DNA of 64,000 nt from Arenibacter sp. F20364 (GTDB lineage: Bacteria > Bacteroidota > Bacteroidia > Flavobacteriales > Flavobacteriaceae). The position numbers and the translations under genes are program-made. The notes beneath the pieces were generated by a model. It did not search any database and had not been told where the DNA came from. It was given only the letters and a program-made list of their open reading frames with translations. Every line of letters starts with the position of its first letter. Position 1 is the stretch's first letter. The DNA lies in NCBI RefSeq assembly GCF_023015905.1, contig NZ_JALKBD010000011.1, positions 62,001-126,000 on the forward strand, in the 5' to 3' direction. Below, piece after piece: positions 63,664 through 64,000 of this stretch.

Positions 63664-63690
63664 TTAGAAAAAAAGACTAACCAGTCTTTT
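63664..63690. terminator. Hairpin terminator, best in minus orientation
   Basis: Perfect 8-bp stem aaaagact / agtctttt with loop AACC. On the minus strand it is followed by more T residues (about seven in total), so it fits the end of a leftward transcript that starts beyond the window. It can also serve weakly for the glycosidase on the + strand. Confidence 0.65.
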
Positions 63691-63862
63691 AGATTACACT
63701 ATCATGGCCCGTACTTCCACGATATTGTCCTCATTTTAAACATGCCCCAAGTTCATTTAATGGCCAATGGGCTCTTTCCGAACGACCTTTCCTTTTTTGG
63801 TCTGATATACGCCTTTACCAGACCCCGCCACAAAAATTCTATCGTAAAATTTAAACAAAAAA

Positions 63863-63943
63863 AGTCCTGCGAGGTTGTTGCCGACCCACTAAAAAAATAA
63901 TTTAGTGTTGGTTGATTCGGTGTCGGTTAAACCTTGCAGGACT
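63863..63943. repeat. Multi-stem folded element near the right edge
   Basis: Outer arms agtcctgcgaggtt (63863-63876) and aaccttgcaggact (63930-63943) pair with one mismatch. Inside are ccgac/gtcgg and the perfect 7-bp hairpin cactaaa/tttagtg with a 7-base loop (63887-63907). No ORF of note. Looks like an RNA or DNA cruciform element of the AACCTGCGAGGTT-type palindrome group common in Bacteroidota. The remaining gene-free DNA from 63473 to the edge shows only the hairpin at 63664-63690. Confidence 0.55.
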
Positions 63944-64000
63944 ACAGTAAAGGTTGGTGGTTATTAAAAATTACAAAGTACTGGTATTAGACTTTATCTT

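Noticed and set aside
63742-63900. 52-codon + strand ORF (starts MPQVHLMANG) and an overlapping minus-strand reading
   Set aside because: Both run through the folded element; the minus frame has a stop just upstream, and neither shows a family pattern.
63863-63943. tRNA gene or integron attC site in the folded right-edge element
   Set aside because: No T-loop consensus, no CCA-side acceptor pattern and stem lengths do not fit a tRNA; the ends lack the RYYYAAC/GTTRRRY core sites of attC.
1-64000. CRISPR arrays, rRNA or tRNA operons, complete IS elements, prophage
   Set aside because: No regularly spaced direct repeats, no rRNA- or tRNA-like stretches, and no transposase, integrase or phage structural genes among the coding regions.

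Overview
The window reads as chromosomal DNA of a marine-type Flavobacteriaceae member (Bacteroidota). It is AT-rich. Its promoters fit the Bacteroidota TAnnTTTG element, Shine-Dalgarno sequences are mostly absent, and many secreted proteins carry lipoprotein or Tat signals. The families are typical of the group: a hybrid two-component regulator, PorP-like and TraB/GumN proteins, TPR-containing LytS-type kinases, and GH16/GH27 enzymes. The genus cannot be fixed by reading alone. No rRNA, tRNA, CRISPR array or complete insertion sequence was recognised.

Layout. 1-3.1 kb: the end of a phosphate-type porin and a PiT phosphate transporter. 3.5-5.7 kb: yicC-gmk-nadD housekeeping operon. 5.8-17.5 kb: an accessory sugar-oxidation island in three transcription units. 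The first (-) has a TIM-barrel isomerase, two DUF1080 lipoproteins and an SdpI-like protein. The second (-) has a TIM-barrel lipoprotein, a DinB protein, an MFS permease and a Gfo/Idh/MocA dehydrogenase. The third (+) has a GMC oxidoreductase, its gluconate-dehydrogenase-subunit-3-like partner and a Tat-exported TIM-barrel. A repeat and an ASCH gene sit between the first two. 18-21.6 kb: class Ia ribonucleotide reductase. 22.3-30 kb: a 1344-residue hybrid two-component regulator and a LytTR/LytS pair. 30-48 kb: mostly core genes (MarC, S41 protease, dCMP deaminase, HupE-like, TerB/DnaJ, bacilliredoxin, PlsC, HD hydrolase, radical SAM, enoyl-CoA hydratase, NtrY-like kinase, HemJ, TspO-like, MATE, ferrochelatase, MscS). 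48-52.9 kb: a giant TraB/GumN protein and a DUF1460 amidase-like protein. 52.9-63.5 kb: a second carbohydrate stretch with GH27, double-SGNH esterase, Tat-exported Gfo/Idh/MocA oxidoreductase, GH16 and a five-bladed propeller glycosidase, mixed with a GyrI-like protein, a ClC channel, an FKBP and a GNAT.

How they work together. The 6-17.5 kb island has the parts expected for oxidising the C3 hydroxyl of sugars or glycosides in the periplasm (GMC pair), cleaving the keto-glycoside by elimination or hydration (DUF1080 and TIM-barrel proteins), importing the product (MFS) and reducing or oxidising it in the cytoplasm (Gfo/Idh/MocA). This would be a route to glycan cleavage without a classical glycosidase. 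It is inferred from family membership, not shown. HemJ, TspO-like and HemH lie within 4 kb and suggest a tetrapyrrole neighbourhood.

Non-coding structure is plentiful. Three different interspersed-repeat-like elements lie in gaps (9.5, 37.4 and 62.2 kb). There is a perfect 20-bp inverted repeat (57.85-57.97 kb), a multi-stem element at the right edge, several very small membrane-peptide ORFs, a terminator whose loop and T-tract double as a promoter in front of plsC, and a well-formed promoter at 21.75 kb that reads into a stretch without a normal gene.
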